From contig NC_092571.1 in NCBI RefSeq assembly GCF_037975245.1, positions 8,594,501 through 8,658,500 on the forward strand: 64,000 nt of DNA, read 5' to 3'. Under the pieces are notes generated by a model. It searched no databases. It was not told the DNA's origin and saw nothing but the letters and a program-made list of their open reading frames with translations. A program made the translations under genes and the position numbers. Origin of the DNA: Apostichopus japonicus (taxonomy: Eukaryota > Echinodermata > Holothuroidea > Aspidochirotida > Stichopodidae). This document shows, piece after piece, positions 12,173 to 27,709 of this stretch (within the stretch, counting starts at the first letter, position 1; each line of letters starts with the position of its first letter).

Positions 12173-15100
12173 AATCGAATTTCCGTTACCGATCAATCGA
12201 ATGTTCGGTACCGATCAATCGAATGTTCGGTACCGATCAATCGAATGTGCGGTACCGTTCAATCGAATGTTCGGTACCGATCAATCGAATGTGCGGTACC
12301 GTTCAATCGAATGTTCGGTACCGATCAATCGAATGTGCGGTACCGATCAATCGAATGTGCGGTATTGATCAATCGAATGTTCGGTACCGATCAATCGAAT
12401 GTGCGGTACCGATCAATCGAATGTGCGGAACCGATCAATCGAATGTTCGGTACCGTACCGATGAATCGAATGTGCGGTACCGATGAATCGAATGTGCGGT
12501 ACCGATCAACTAATGTGCGAAACCGAACAATCGAATGTGCGGTACCGAACAATCGAATGTGCGGTACCGAACAATCGAATATGCGGTACCGATCAATCAA
12601 ATGTGCGGTACCGATCAATCAAATGTGCGGTACCGATCAACTAATGTGCGATACCGAACAATCGAATGTTCGGTACCGTACCGAACAATCGAATATGCGG
12701 TACCGATCAATCGAATGTGCGGTACCGATCAATCGAATGTTCGGTACCGATCAATCGCATGTGCGGTACCGATCAATCGAATGTGCGGTATTGATCAATC
12801 GAATGTTCGGTACCGATCAATCGAATGTGCGGTACCGATCAATCGAATGTTCGGTACCGATCAATCGAATGTGCGGTATTGATCAATCGAATGTTCGGTA
12901 CCGATCAATCGAATGTTCGGTATCGATCAATCGAATGTTCGGTACCGATCAATCGAATGTTCGGTACCGATCAATAGAATGTTCGGTACCGATCAATCGA
13001 ATGTTCGGTACCGATCAATCGAATGTTCGGTACCGATCAATCGAATGTGCGGTACCGATCAATCATATATGCGGTACACATCAATCGAATGTTCGGTACC
13101 GATCAATCGAATGTGCGGTACCTATTAATCGAATGTGCGGTACCGATCAATCGAATGTGCGGTACCGATCAATCGAATGTTCGATACTGATCAATCGAAT
13201 GTGCGGTACCGGACAATCGAAAATGCGGTACCGAACAATCGAATATGCGGTACCGATGAATCGAATGTGCGGTACCGATCAATCGAATGTTCGATACTGA
13301 TCAATCGAATGTGCGGTACCGGACAATCGAAAATGCGGTACCGATCAACTAATGTGCGATACCGAACAATCGAATGTTCGGTACCGTACCGATGAATCGA
13401 ATGTGCGGTACCGATGAATCGAATGTGCGGTACCGATCAATCGAATGTGCGGTACCGATCAATCGAATGTGCGGTAACGATCAACTAATGTGCGGTACCG
13501 AACAATCGAATGTTCGGTACCGTACCGATGAATCGAATGTGCGGTACCGATCAATCGAATGTGCGGTACCGATCAATCGAATGTTCGCTACCGATCAATC
13601 GAATGTGCGGTACCGATCAATCGAATGTGCGTTATTGATCAATCGAATGTGCGGTACCGATCAATCGAATGTGCGGTACCGAACAATCGAATGTGCGGTA
13701 CCGAGCAATCGAATGTGCGGTACCGATCAATCGAATGTGCTGTACCGATCAATCGAATGTGCGGTACCGATCAATCGAATGTGCGGTACCGATCAATCGA
13801 ATGTGCGGTACGGATCAACTAATGTGCGATACCGAACAATCGAATGTGCGGTACCGATCAATCGAATGTGCGTTACCGATCAATCGAATGTGCGGTATTG
13901 ATCAATCGAATGTGCGGTACCGATCAATCGAATGTTCGGTACCGATCAATCGAATGTGCGGTACCGTTCAATCGAATGTTCGGTACCGATCAATCGAATG
14001 TGCGGTACCGATCAATCGAATGTGCGGTATTGATCAATCGAATGTTCGGTACCGATCAATCGAATGTTCGGTACCGATCATTCGAATGTTCGGTACCGAT
14101 AAATAGAATGTTCGGTACCGATCAATCGAATGTGCGGTACCGATCAATTATATATGCGGTACACATCAATCGAATGTGCGGTACCGATCAATCGAATGTT
14201 CGATACCGATCAATCGAATGTTCGGTACCGATCAATCGAATGTTCGGTACCGATCAATCGAATGTTCGGTACCGATCAATCGAATGTTCTGTACCGATCA
14301 ATCGAATGTGCCGTACCGATCAATCGAATGTGCGGTACCGATCAATCGAATGTTCGTTACCGATCAATCGAATGTGCGGTATTGATCAATCGAATGTTCG
14401 GTACCGATCAATCGAATGTTCGGTACCGATCAATCGATTGTGCGGTACCGATCAATCGAATGTTCGGTACCGATCAATCGAATGTGCGGTACCGATCAAT
14501 CGAATGTGCGGTATTGATTAATCGAATGTTCGGTACCGATCAATCGAATGTTCGGTACAGATCAATCGAATGTTCGGTACCGATCAATCGAATGTTCGGT
14601 ACCGATCAATCGAATGTTCGGTACCGATCAATCGAATGTTCGGTACCGATCAATAGAATGTTCGGTACCGATCAATCGAATGTTCGGTACCGATCAATAG
14701 AATGTTCGGTACCTATCAATCGAATGTTCGGTACCGATCAATCGAATGTGCGGTACCAATCAATCATATATGCGGTACACATCAATCGAATGTTCGGTAC
14801 CGATCAATCGAATGTGCGGTACCGATTAATCGAATGTGCGGTACCGATCAATAGAATGTGCGGTACCGATCAATCGAATGTTCGATACCGATCAATCGAA
14901 TGTGCGGTAACGAACAATCGAATATGCGGTACCGATCAATCGAATGTGCGGTACCGATCAATCGAATGTGCGGTACCGATCAACTAATGTGCGGTACCGA
15001 ACAATCGAATGTTCGGTACCAAACCGATAAATCGAATGTGCGGTACCGATCAATCGAATGTGCGGTACCGATCAATCGAATGTTCGCTACCGATCAATCG

Positions 15101-17561
15101 AATGTGCGGTACCGATCAATCGAATGTGCGTTATTGATCAATCGAATGTGCGGTACCGATCAATCGAATGTGCGGTACCGAACAATCGAATGTGCGGTAC
15201 CGAGCAATCGAATGTGCGGTACCGATCAATCGAATGTGCTGTACCGATCAATCGAATGTGCGGTACCGATCAATCGAATGTGCGGTACCGATCAATCGAA
15301 TGTGCGGTACGGATCAACTAATGTGCGATACCGAACAATCGAATGTGCGGTACCGATCAATCGAATGTGCGTTACCGATCAATCGAATGTGCGGTATTGA
15401 TCAATCGAATGTGCGGTACCGATCAATCGAATGTTCGGTACCGATCAATCGAATGTGCGGTACCGTTCAATCGAATGTTCGGTACCGATCAATCGAATGT
15501 GCGGTATTGATCAATCGAATGTTCGGTACCGATCAATCGAATGTTCGGTACCGATCAATCGAATGTTCGGTACCGATCAATAGAATGTTCGGTACCGATC
15601 AATAGAATGTTCGGTACCGTGCAATCGAATGTGCGGTACCGATCAATCATATATGCGGTACACATCAATCGAATGTGCGGTACCGATCAATCGAATGTTC
15701 GGTACCGATCAATCGAATGTTCGGTACCGATCAATCGAATGTTCGGTACCGATCAATCGAATGTTCGGTACCGATCAATCGAATGTTCTGTACCGATCAA
15801 TCGAATGTGCGTTACCGATCAATCGAATGTTCGGTACCGATCAATCGAATGTTCGGTACCGATCAATCGAATGTGCGGTACCGTTCAATCGAATGTTCGG
15901 TACCGATCAATCGAATGTGCGGTACCGATCAATCGAATGTGCGGTATTGATCAATCGAATGTTCGGTACCGATCAATCGAATGTGCGGTACCGATCAATC
16001 GAATGTGCGGAACCGATCAATCGAATGTTCGGTACCGTACCGATGAATCGAATGTGCGGTACCGATCAATCGAATGTGCGGTACCGATCAACTAATGTGC
16101 GATACCGAACAATCGAATGTGCGGTACCGAACAATCGAATGTGCGGTACCGAACAATCGAATATGCGGTACCGATCAATCAAATGTGCGGTACCGATCAA
16201 CTAATGTGCGATACCGAACAATCGAATGTTCGGTACCGTACCGAACAATCGAATATGCGGTACCGATCAATCGAATGTGCGGTACCGATCAATCGAATGT
16301 TCGGTACCGATCAATCGCATGTGCGGTACCGATCAATCGAATGTGCGGTATTGATCAATCGAATGTTCGGTACCGATCAATCGAATGTGCGGTACCGATC
16401 AATCGAATGTTCGGTACCGATCAATCGAATGTGCGGTATTGATCAATCGAATGTTCGGTACCGATCAATCGAATGTTCGGTATCGATCAATCGAATGTTC
16501 GGTACCGATCAATCGAATGTTCGGTACCGATCAATAGAATGTTCGGTACCGATCAATCGAATGTTCGGTACCGATCAATCGAATGTTCGGTACCGATCAA
16601 TCGAATGTGCGGTACCGATCAATCATATATGCGGTACACATCAATCGAATGTGCGGTACCGATCAATCGAATGTTCGATACCGATCAATCGAATGTGCGG
16701 TACCGGACAATCGAAAATGCGGTACCGAACAATCGAATATGCGGTACCGATGAAGCGAATGTGCGGTACCGATCAATCGAATGTGCGGAACCGATCAATC
16801 GAATGTTCGGTACCGTACCGATGAATCGAATGTGCGGTACCGATCAATCGAATGTGCGGTACCGATCAACTAATGTGCGGTACCGATCAACTAATGTGCG
16901 ATACCGAACAATCGAATGTTCGGTACCGTACCGATGAATCGAATGTGCGGTACCGATGAATCGAATGTGCGGTACCGATCAATCGAATGTTCGGTACCGA
17001 TTAATCGCATGTGCGGTACCGATCAATCGAATGTGCGGTATTGATCAATCGAATGTTCGGTACCGATCAATCGAATGTGCGGTACCGATCAATCGAATGT
17101 TCGTTACCGATCAATCGAATGTGCGGTACCGATCAATCGAATGTTCGTTACCGATCAATCGAATGTGCGGTATTGATCAATCGAATGTTCGGTACCGATC
17201 AATCGAATGTTCGGTACCGATCAATAGAATGTGCGGTACCGATCAATCGAATGTTCGATACCGATCAATCGAATGTGCGGTACCGGACAATCGAATGTGC
17301 GGTACCGAACAATCGAATATGCGGTACCGATCAATCGAATGTGCGGTACCGATCAATCGAATGTGCGATACCGATCAACTAATGTGCGGTACCGAACAAT
17401 CGAATGTTCGGTACCGTACCGATCAATCGAATGTTCGCTACCGATCAATCGAATGTGCGGTACCGATCAATCGAATGTGCGGTACCGTTCAATCGAATGT
17501 GCGGTACCGATCAATCGAATGTGCGGTACCGATCAACTAATGTGCGGTACCGATCAATCGA

Positions 17562-18750
17562 ATGTTCGGTACCGATCAATCGAATGTGCGGTACCGATCA
17601 ATCGAATGTGCGGTACCGAACAATCGAATGTGCGGTACCGAGCAATCGAATGTGCGGTACCGATCAATCGAATGTGCTGTACCGATCAATCGAATGTGCG
17701 GTACCGATCAATCGAATGTGCGGTGCCGATCAATCGAATGTTCGATACCGATCAATCGAATGTGCGGTACCGGACAATCGAATGTGCGGTACCGAACAAT
17801 CGAATATGCGGTACCGTTCAATCGAATGTGCGGTACCGATCAATCGAATGTGCGGTACCGATCAATCGAATGTGCGGTATTGATCAATCGAATGTTCGGT
17901 ACCGATCAATCGAATGTGCGGTACCGATCAATCGAATGTTCGGTACCGAACAATCGAATGTGCGGTACCGAGCAATCGAATGTGCGGTACCGATCAATCG
18001 AATGTGCTGTACCGATCAATCGAATGTGCGGTACCGATCAATCGAATGTGCGGTGCCGATCAATCGAATGTTCGATACCGATCAATCGAATGTGCGGTAC
18101 CGGACAATCGAATGTGCGGTACCGAACAATCGAATATGCGGTACCGTTCAATCGAATGTGCGGTACCGATCAATCGAATGTGCGGTACCGATCAACTAAT
18201 GTGCGGTACCGATCAATCGAATGTTCGGTACCGATCAATCGCATGTGCGGTACCGATCAATCGAATGTGCGGTATTGATCAATCGAATGTTCGGTACCGA
18301 TCAATCGAATGTGCGGTACCGATCAATCGAATGTTCGGTACCGATCAATCGAATGTGCGGTACCGAACAATCGAATGTGCGGTACCGAGCAATCGAATGT
18401 GCGGTACCGATCAATCGAATGTGCTGTACCGATCAATCGAATGTGCGGTACCGATCAATCGAATGTGCGGTGCCGATCAATTGAATGTTCGATACCGATC
18501 AATCGAATGTGCGGTACCGGACAATCGAATGTGCGGTACCGAACAATCGAATATGCGGTACCGTTCAATCGAATGTGCGGTACCGATCAATCGAATGTGC
18601 GGTACCGATCAACTAATGTGCGGTACCGATCAATCGAATGTTCGGTACCGATCAATCGCATGTGCGGTACCGATCAATCGAATGTGCGGTATTGATCAAT
18701 GGAATGTTCGGTACCGATCAATCGAATGTGCGGTACCGATCAATCGAATG
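17562..18750 (+). repeat. Local triplication, periods 330 and 417 bp
   Basis: Three successive copies of the same variant string (GAACAAT, GAGCAAT, TGCTGTACC, GTGCCGATC, TTCGATACC, GGACAAT, CGAATATG, CCGTTCAAT) can be followed. The GAGCAAT landmark falls at 17641, 17971 and 18388. The steps are 330 bp (15 monomers) and 417 bp (18 monomers plus one 21-bp monomer). The GTGCCGATC variant (GGTGCC for GGTACC) is largely confined to this area, 24.5-25.0 kb, 28.4 kb and 31.4 kb. Confidence 0.75.
17933..17956. repeat. Best-paired monomer palindrome
   Basis: Here the T subtype and the GAACAAT variant coincide. The 24 bp centred on GGTACC then pair at 11 of 12 positions; only the A/A opposition four bases from the left end is unpaired. 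It illustrates the dyad symmetry present in weaker form in every monomer. Confidence 0.8.
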
Positions 18751-20997
18751 TTCGGTACCGATCAATCGAATGTGCGGTATTGATCAATCGAATGTTCGGT
18801 ACCGATCAATCGAATGTTCGGTATCGATCAATAGAATGTTCGGTACCGATCAATCGAATGTTCGGTACCGATCAATAGAATGTTCGGTACCGATCAATCG
18901 AATGTGCGGTACCGATCAATCGAATGTGCGGTACCGATCAATCATATATGCGGTACACATCAATCGAATGTTCGGTACCGATCAATCGAATGTGCGGTAC
19001 CTATTAATCGAATGTGCGGTACCGATCAATCGAATGTTCGATACCGATCAATCGAATGTGCGGTACCGGACAATCGAAAATGCGGTACCGAACAATCGAA
19101 TATGCGGTACCGATGAATCGAATGTGCGGTACCGATCAATCGAATGTGCGGAACCGATCAATCGAATGTTCGGTACCGTACCGATGAATCGAATGTGCGG
19201 TACCGATGAATCGAATGTGCGGTACCGATCAACTAATGTGCGATACCGAACAATCGAATGTTCGGTACCGTACCGATGAATCGAATGTGCGGTACCGATG
19301 AATCGAATGTGCGGTACCGATCAATCGAATGTTCGGTACCGATTAATCGCATGTGCGGTACCGATCAATCGAATGTGCGGTATTGATCAATCGAATGTTC
19401 GGTACCGATCAATCTTATGTTCGTTACCGATCAATCGAATGTGCGGTACCGATCAATCGAATGTTCGTTACCGATCAATCGAATGTGCGGTATTGATCAA
19501 TCGAATGTTCGGTACCGATCAATCGAATGTTCGGTACCGATCAATCGATTGTGCGGTACCGATCAATCGATTGTTCGGTACCGATCAATCGAATGTGCGG
19601 TACCGATCAATCGAATGTGCGGTATTGATTAATCGAATGTTCGGTACCGATCAATCGAATGTTCGGTACCGATCAATCGAATGTTCGGTACCGATCAATC
19701 GAATGTTCGGTACCGATCAATCGAATGTTCGGTACCGATCAATCGAATGTTCGGTACCGATCAATAGAATGTTCGGTACCGATCAATCGAATGTTCGGTA
19801 CCGATCAATAGAATGTGCGGTACCGATCAATCGAATGTTCGATACCGATCAATCGAATGTGCTATACCGGACAATCGAATGTGCGGTACCGAACAATCGA
19901 ATATGCGGTACCGATCAATCGAATGTGCGGTACCGATCAATCGAATGTGCGGTACCGATCAACTAATGTGCGGTACCGAACAATCGAATGTTCGGTACCG
20001 TACCGATGAATCGAATGTGCGGTACCGATCAATCGAATGTGCGGTACCGATCAATCGAATGTTCGCTACCGATCAATCGAATGTGCGGTACCGATCAATC
20101 GAATGTGCGTTATTGATCAATCGAATGTGCGGTACCGATCAATCGAATGTGCGGTACCGAACAATCGAATGTGCGGTACCGAGCAATCGAATGTGCGGTA
20201 CCGATCAATCGAATGTGCTGTACCGATCAATCGAATGTGCGGTACCGATCAATCGAATGTGCGGTACCGATCAATCGAATGTGCGGTACGGATCAACTAA
20301 TGTGCGATACCGAACAATCGAATGTGCGGTACCGATCAATCGAATGTGCGTTACCGATCAATCGAATGTGCGGTATTGATCAATCGAATGTCCGGTACCG
20401 ATCAATCGAATGTTCGGTACCGATCAATCGAATGTGCGGTACCGTTCAATCGAATGTTCGGTACCGATCAATCGAATGTGCGGTACCGATCAATCGAATG
20501 TGCGGTATTGATCAATCGAATGTTCGGTACCGATCAATCGAATGTTCGGTACCGATCAATCGAATGTTCGGTACCGATCAATAGAATGTTCGGTACCGAT
20601 CAATAGAATGTTCGGTACCGATCAATCGAATGTGCGGTATTGATCAATTATATATTCGGTACACATCAATCGAATGTGCGGTACCGATCAATCGAATGTT
20701 CGATACCGATCAATCGAATGTTCGGTACCGATCAATCGAATGTTCGGTACCGATCAATCGAATGTTCGGTACCGATCAATCGAATGTTCTGTACCGATCA
20801 ATCGAATGTGCCGTACCGATCAATCGAATGTGCGGTACCGATCAATCGAATGTTCGTTACCGATCAATCGAATGTGCGGTATTGATCAATCGAATGTTCG
20901 GTACCGATCAATCGAATGTTCGGTACCGATCAATCGATTGTGCGGTACCGATCAATCGAATGTTCGGTACCGATCAATCGAATGTGCGGTACCGATC

Positions 20998-21180
20998 AAT
21001 AGAATGTTCGGTACCTATCAATCGAATGTTCGGTACCGATCAATCGAATGTTCGGTACTGACAATCGAATGTTACCGATCAATCGAATGTGCGGTACCGA
21101 TCAATAGAATGTTCGGTACCTATCAATCGAATGTTCGGTACCGATCAATCGAATGTTCGGTACTGACAATCGAATGTTCG
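20998..21180 (+). repeat. Irregular monomers (18 and 21 bp) with 105-bp duplication
   Basis: The string AGAATGTTCGGTACCTATCA begins at 21001 and again at 21106, a 105-bp duplication made of monomers of 22, 22, 21, 18 and 22 bp. The 21-bp unit reads ACTGACAAT where TC-containing GATCAAT is expected. The 18-bp unit reads CGAATGTTACCG, missing four bases. The second copy ends with a normal GTTCGG monomer, so the 18-bp form occurs only once. Confidence 0.8.
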
Positions 21181-24100
21181 GTACCGATCAATCGAATGTT
21201 CGGTACCGATCAATAGAATGTTCGGTACCGATCAATCGAATGTGCGGTACCGATCAATCGAATGTTCGGTACCTATCAATCGAATGTTCGGTACCGATCA
21301 ATCGAATGTGCGGTACCAATCAATCATATATGCGGTACACATCAATCGAATGTTCGGTACCGATCAATCGATTGTGCGGTACCGATTAATCGAATGTGCG
21401 GTACCGATCAATAGAATGTGCGGTACCGATCAATCGAATGTTCGATACCGATCAATCGAATGTGCGGTACCGGACAATCGAATGTGCGGTAACGAACAAT
21501 CGAATATGCGGTACCGATGAATCGAATGTGCGGTACCGATCAATCGAATGTGCGGTACCGATCAACTAATGTGCGGTACCGAACAATCGAATGTTCGGTA
21601 CCGTACCGATAAATCGAATGTGCGGTACCGATCAATCGAATGTTCGGTACCTATCAATCGAATGTTCGGTACCGATCAATCGAATGTGCGGTACCAATCA
21701 ATCATATATGCGGTACACATCAATCGAATGTTCGGTACCGATCAATCGAATGTGCGGTACCGATTAATCGAATGTGCGGTACCGATCAATAGAATGTGCG
21801 GTACCGATCAATCGAATGTTCGATACCGATCAATCGAATGTGCGGTACCGGACAATCGAATGTGCGGTAACGAACAATCGAATATGCGGTACCGATCAAT
21901 CGAATGTGCGGTACCGATCAATCGAATGTGCGGTACCGATCAACTAATGTGCGGTACCGAACAATCGAATGTTCGGTACCGTACCGATAAATCGAATGTG
22001 CGGTACCGATCAATCGAATGTGCGGTACCGATCAATCGAATGTTCGCTACCGATCAATCGAATGTGCGGTACCGATCAATCGAATGTGCGTTATTGATCA
22101 ATCGAATGTGCGGTACCGATCAATCGAATGTGCGGTACCGAACAATCGAATGTGCGGTACCGAGCAATCGAATGTGCGGTACCGATCAATCGAATGTGCT
22201 GTACCGATCAATCGAATGTGCGGTACCGATCAATCGAATGTGCGGTACCGATCAATCGAATGTGCGGTACGGATCAACTAATGTGCGATACCGAACAATC
22301 GAATGTGCGGTACCGATCAATCGAATGTGCGTTACCGATCAATCGAATGTGCGGTATTGATCAATCGAATGTGCGGTACCGATCAATCGAATGTTCGGTA
22401 CCGATCAATCGAATGTGCGGTACCGTTCAATCGAATGTTCGGTACCGATCAATCGAATGTGCGGTACCGATCAATCGAATGTGCGGTATTGATCAATCGA
22501 ATGTTCGGTACCGATCAATCGAATGTTCGGTACCGATCAATCGAATGTTCGGTACCGATCAATAGAATGTTCGGTACCGATCAATAGAATGTTCGGTACC
22601 GTGCAATCGAATGTGCGGTACCGATCAATCATATATGCGGTACACATCAATCGAATGTGCGGTACCGATCAATCGAATGTTCGGTACCGATCAATCGAAT
22701 GTTCGGTACCGATCAATCGAATGTTCGGTACCGATCAATCGAATGTTCGGTACCGATCAATCGAATGTTCTGTACCGATCAATCGAATGTGCGTTACCGA
22801 TCAATCGAATGTTCGGTACCGATCAATCGAATGTTCGGTACCGATCAATCGAATGTGCGGTACCGTTCAATCGAATGTTCGGTACCGATCAATCGAATGT
22901 GCGGTACCGATCAATCGAATGTGCGGTATTGATCAATCGAATGTTCGGTACCGATCAATCGAATGTGCGGTACCGATCAATCGAATGTGCGGAACCGATC
23001 AATCGAATGTTCAGTACCGTACCGATGAATCGAATGTGCGGTACCGATCAATCGAATGTGCGGTACCGATCAACTAATGTGCGATACCGAACAATCGAAT
23101 GTGCGGTACCGAACAATCGAATGTGCGTTACCGAACAATCGAATATGCGGTACCGATCAATCAAATGTGCGGTACCGATCAACTAATGTGCGATACCGAA
23201 CAATCGAATGTTCGGTACCGTACCGAACAATCGAATATGCGGTACCGATCAATCGAATGTGCGGTACCGATCAATCGAATGTTCGGTACCGATCAATCGC
23301 ATGTGCGGTACCGATCAATCGAATGTGCGGTATTGATCAATCGAATGTTCGGTACCGATCAATCGAATGTGCGGTACCGATCAATCGAATGTTCGGTACC
23401 GATCAATCGAATGTGCGGTATTGATCAATCGAATGTTCGGTACCGATCAATCGAATGTTCGGTATCGATCAATCGAATGTTCGGTACCGATCAATCGAAT
23501 GTTCGGTACCGATCAATAGAATGTTCGGTACCGATCAATCGAATGTTCGGTACCGATCAATCGAATGTTCGGTACCGATCAATCGAATGTGCGGTACCGA
23601 TCAATCATATATGCGGTACACATCAATCGAATGTTCGGTACCGATCAATCGAATGTGCGGTACCTATTAATCGAATGTGCGGTACCGATCAATCGAATGT
23701 GCGGTACCGATCAATCGAATGTTCGATACCGATCAATCGAATGTGCGGTACCGGACAATCGAAAATGCGGTACCGAACAATCGAATATGCGGTACCGATG
23801 AATCGAATGTGCGGTACCGATCAATCGAATGTGCGGAACCGATCAATCGAATGTTCGGTACCGTACCGATGAATCGAATGTGCGGTACCGATGAATCGAA
23901 TGTGCGGTACCGATCAATCGAATGTTCGGTACCGATTAATCGCATGTGCGGTACCGATCAATCGAATGTGCGGTATTGATCAATCGAATGTTCGGTACCG
24001 ATCAATCGAATGTGCGGTACCGATCAATCGAATGTTCGTTACCGATCAATCGAATGTGCGGTACCGAACAATCGAATGTTCGTTACCGATCAATCGAATG

Positions 24101-27100
24101 TGCGGTATTGATCAATCGAATGTTCGGTACCGATCAATCGAATGTTCGGTACCGATCAATAGAATGTGCGGTACCGATCAATCGAATGTTCGATACCGAT
24201 CAATCGAATGTGCGGTACCGGACAATCGAATGTGCGGTACCGAACAATCGAATATGCGGTACCGATCAATCGAATGTGCGGTACCGATCAATCGAATGTG
24301 CGATACCGATCAACTAATGTGCGGTACCGAACAATCGAATGTTCGGTACCGTACCGATCAATCGAATGTTCGCTACCGATCAATCGAATGTGCGGTACCG
24401 ATCAATCGAATGTGCGTTATTGATCAATCGAATGTGCGGTACCGATCAATCGAATGTGCGGTACCGAACAATCGAATGTGCGGTACCGAGCAATCGAATG
24501 TGCGGTACCGATCAATCGAATGTGCTGTACCGATCAATCGAATGTGCGGTACCGATCAATCGAATGTGCGGTGCCGATCAATCGAATGTTCGATACCGAT
24601 CAATCGAATGTGCGGTACCGGACAATCGAATGTGCGGTACCGAACAATCGAATATGCGGTACCGTTCAATCGAATGTGCGGTACCGATCAATCGAATGTG
24701 CGGTACCGATCAACTAATGTGCGGTACCGAACAATCGAATGTTCGGTACCGTACCGATCAATCGAATGTTCGGTACCGATCAATCGAATGTGCGGTACCG
24801 ATCAATCGAATGTGCGTTATTGATCAATCGAATGTGCGGTACCGATCAATCGAATGTGCGGTACCGAACAATCGAATGTGCGGTACCGAGCAATCGAATG
24901 TGCGGTACCGATCAATCGAATGTGCTGTACCGATCAATCGAATGTGCGGTACCGATCAATCGAATGTGCGGTGCCGATCAATCGAATGTGCGGTACGGAT
25001 CAACTAATGTGCGATACCGAACAATCGAATGTGCGGTACCGATCAATCGAATGTGCGTTACCGATCAATCGAATGTGCGGTATTGATCAATCGAATGTGC
25101 GGTACCGATCAATCGAATGTTCGGTACCGATCAATCGAATGTGCGGTATTGATCAGTCGAATGTTCGGTACCGATCAATCGAATGTGCGGTACCGATCAA
25201 TCGAATGTGCGGAACCGATCAATCGAATGTTCGGTACCGTACCGATGAATCGAATGTGCGGTACCGATCAATCGAATGTGCGGTACCGATCAACTAATGT
25301 GCGATACCGAACAATCGAATGTGCGGTACCGAACAATCGAATGTGCGGTACCGAACAATCGAATATGCGGTACCGATCAATCAAATGTGCGGTACCGATC
25401 AACTAATGTGCGATACCGAACAATCGAATGTTCGGTACCGTACCGAACAATCGAATATGCGGTACCGATCAATCGAATGTGCGGTACCGATCAATCGAAT
25501 GTTCGGTACCGATCAATCGCATGTGCGGTACCGATCAATCGAATGTGCGGTATTGATCAATCGAATGTGCGGTACCGATCAATCGAATGTGCGGTACCGA
25601 TCAATCGAATGTTCGGTACCGATCAATCGAATGTGCGGTATTGATCAATCGAATGTTCGGTACCGATCAATCGAATGTTCGGTACCGATCAATCGATTGT
25701 GCGGTACCGATCAATCGAATGTTCGGTACCGATCAATCGAATGTGCGGTACCGATCAATCGAATGTGCGGTATTGATTAATCGAATGTTCGGTACCGATC
25801 AATCGAATGTTCGATACCGATCAATCGAATGTGCGGTACCGGACAATCGAATGTGCGGTACCGAACAATCGAATATGCGGTACCGATCAATCGAATGTGC
25901 GGTACCGATCAATCGAATGTGCGGTACCGATCAACTAATGTGCGGTACCGAACAATCGAATGTTCGGTACCGTATCGATGAATCGAATGTGCGGTACCGA
26001 TCAATCGAATGTGCGGTACCGATCAATCGAATGTTCGCTACCGATCAATCGAATGTGCGGTACCGATCAATCGAATGTGCGTTATTGATCAATCGAATGT
26101 GCGGTACCGATCAATCGAATGTGCGGTACCGAACAATCGAATGTGCGGTACCGAGCAATCGAATGTGCGGTACCGATCAATCGAATGTGCTGTACCGATC
26201 AATCGAATGTGCGGTACCGATCAATCGAATGTGCGGTACGGATCAATCGAATGTGCGGTACGGATCAACTAATGTGCGATACCGAACAATCGAATGTGCG
26301 GTACCGATCAATCGAATGTGCGGTATTGATCAATCGAATGTGCGGTACCGATCAATCGAATGTTCGGTACCGATCAATTGAATGTGCGGTACCGTTCAAT
26401 CGAATGTTCGGTACCGATCAATCGAATGTGCGGTACCGATCAATCGAATGTGCGGTATTGATCAATCGAATGTTCGGTACCGATCAATCGAATGTTCGGT
26501 ACCGATCAATCGAATGTTCGGTACCGATCAATAGAATGTTCGGTACCGATCAATAGAATGTTCGGTCCCGATCAATCGAATGTGCGGTACCGATCAATCA
26601 CATATGCGGTACACATCAATCGAATGTGCGGTACCGATCAATCGAATGTTCGGTACCGATCAATCGAATGTTCGGTACCGATCAATCGAATGTTCGGTAC
26701 CGATCAATCGCATGTTCGGTACCGATCAATCGAATGTTCTGTACCGATCAATCGAATGTGCGTTACCGATCAATCGAATGTTCGGTACCGATCAATCGAA
26801 TAATCGGTACCGATCAATCGAATGTGCGGTACCGTTCAATCGAATGTTCGGTACCGATCAATCGAATGTGCGGTACCGATCAATCGAATGTGCGGTATTG
26901 ATCAATCGAATGTTCGGTACCGATCAATCGAATGTGCGGTACCGATCAATCGAATGTGCGGAACCGATCAATCGAATGTTCGGTACCGTACCGATCAATC
27001 GAATGTGCGGTACCGATCAATCGAATGTGCGGTACCGATCAACTAATGTGCGATACCGAACAATCGAATGTGCGGTACCGAACAATCGAATGTGCGGTAC

Positions 27101-27709
27101 CGAACAATCGAATATGCGGTACCGATCAATCAAATGTGCGGTACCGATCAACTAATGTGCGATACCGAACAATCGAATGTTCGGTACCGTACCGAACAAT
27201 CGAATATGCGGTACCGATCAATCGAATGTGCGGTACCGATCAATCGAATGTTCGGTACCGATGAATCGAATGTTCGGTACCGATCAATAGAATGTTCGGT
27301 ACCGATCAATCGAATGTGCGTTTTTGATCAATCGAATGTGCGGTACCGATCAATCGAATGTGCGGTACCGAACAATCGAATGTGCAGTACCGAGCAATCG
27401 AATGTGCGGTACCGATCAATCGAATGTGCTGTACCGATCAATCGAATGTGCGGTACCGATCAATCGAATGTGCGGTACCGGACAATCGAAAATGCGGTAC
27501 CGAACAATCGAATATGCGGTACCGATGAATCGAATGTGCGGTACCGATCAATCGAATGTGCGGAACCGATCAATCGAATGTTCGGTACCGTACCGATGAA
27601 TCGAATGTGCGGTACCGATCAATCGAATGTGCGGTACCGATCAACTAATGTGCGATACCGAACAATCGAATGTTCGGTACCGTACCGATGAATCGAATGT
27701 GCGGTACCG

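Noticed and set aside
12391-12618. Reverse-strand open frames of 62-78 codons (also 23733-23945, 30190-30378, 33122-33310, 35203-35439, 41805-41993, 44312-44548)
   Set aside because: They arise only where monomers with GATGAAT, GAACAAT or GTACCGTACC remove the regular reverse-strand TGA. They are not coding.
11915-13300. 461-codon forward open frame encoding a 22-residue repeat
   Set aside because: It is the longest of many frames produced by a stop-free 22-bp monomer. All three frames give the same peptide, starts and ends are set by variant monomers, and no gene-like context is present.
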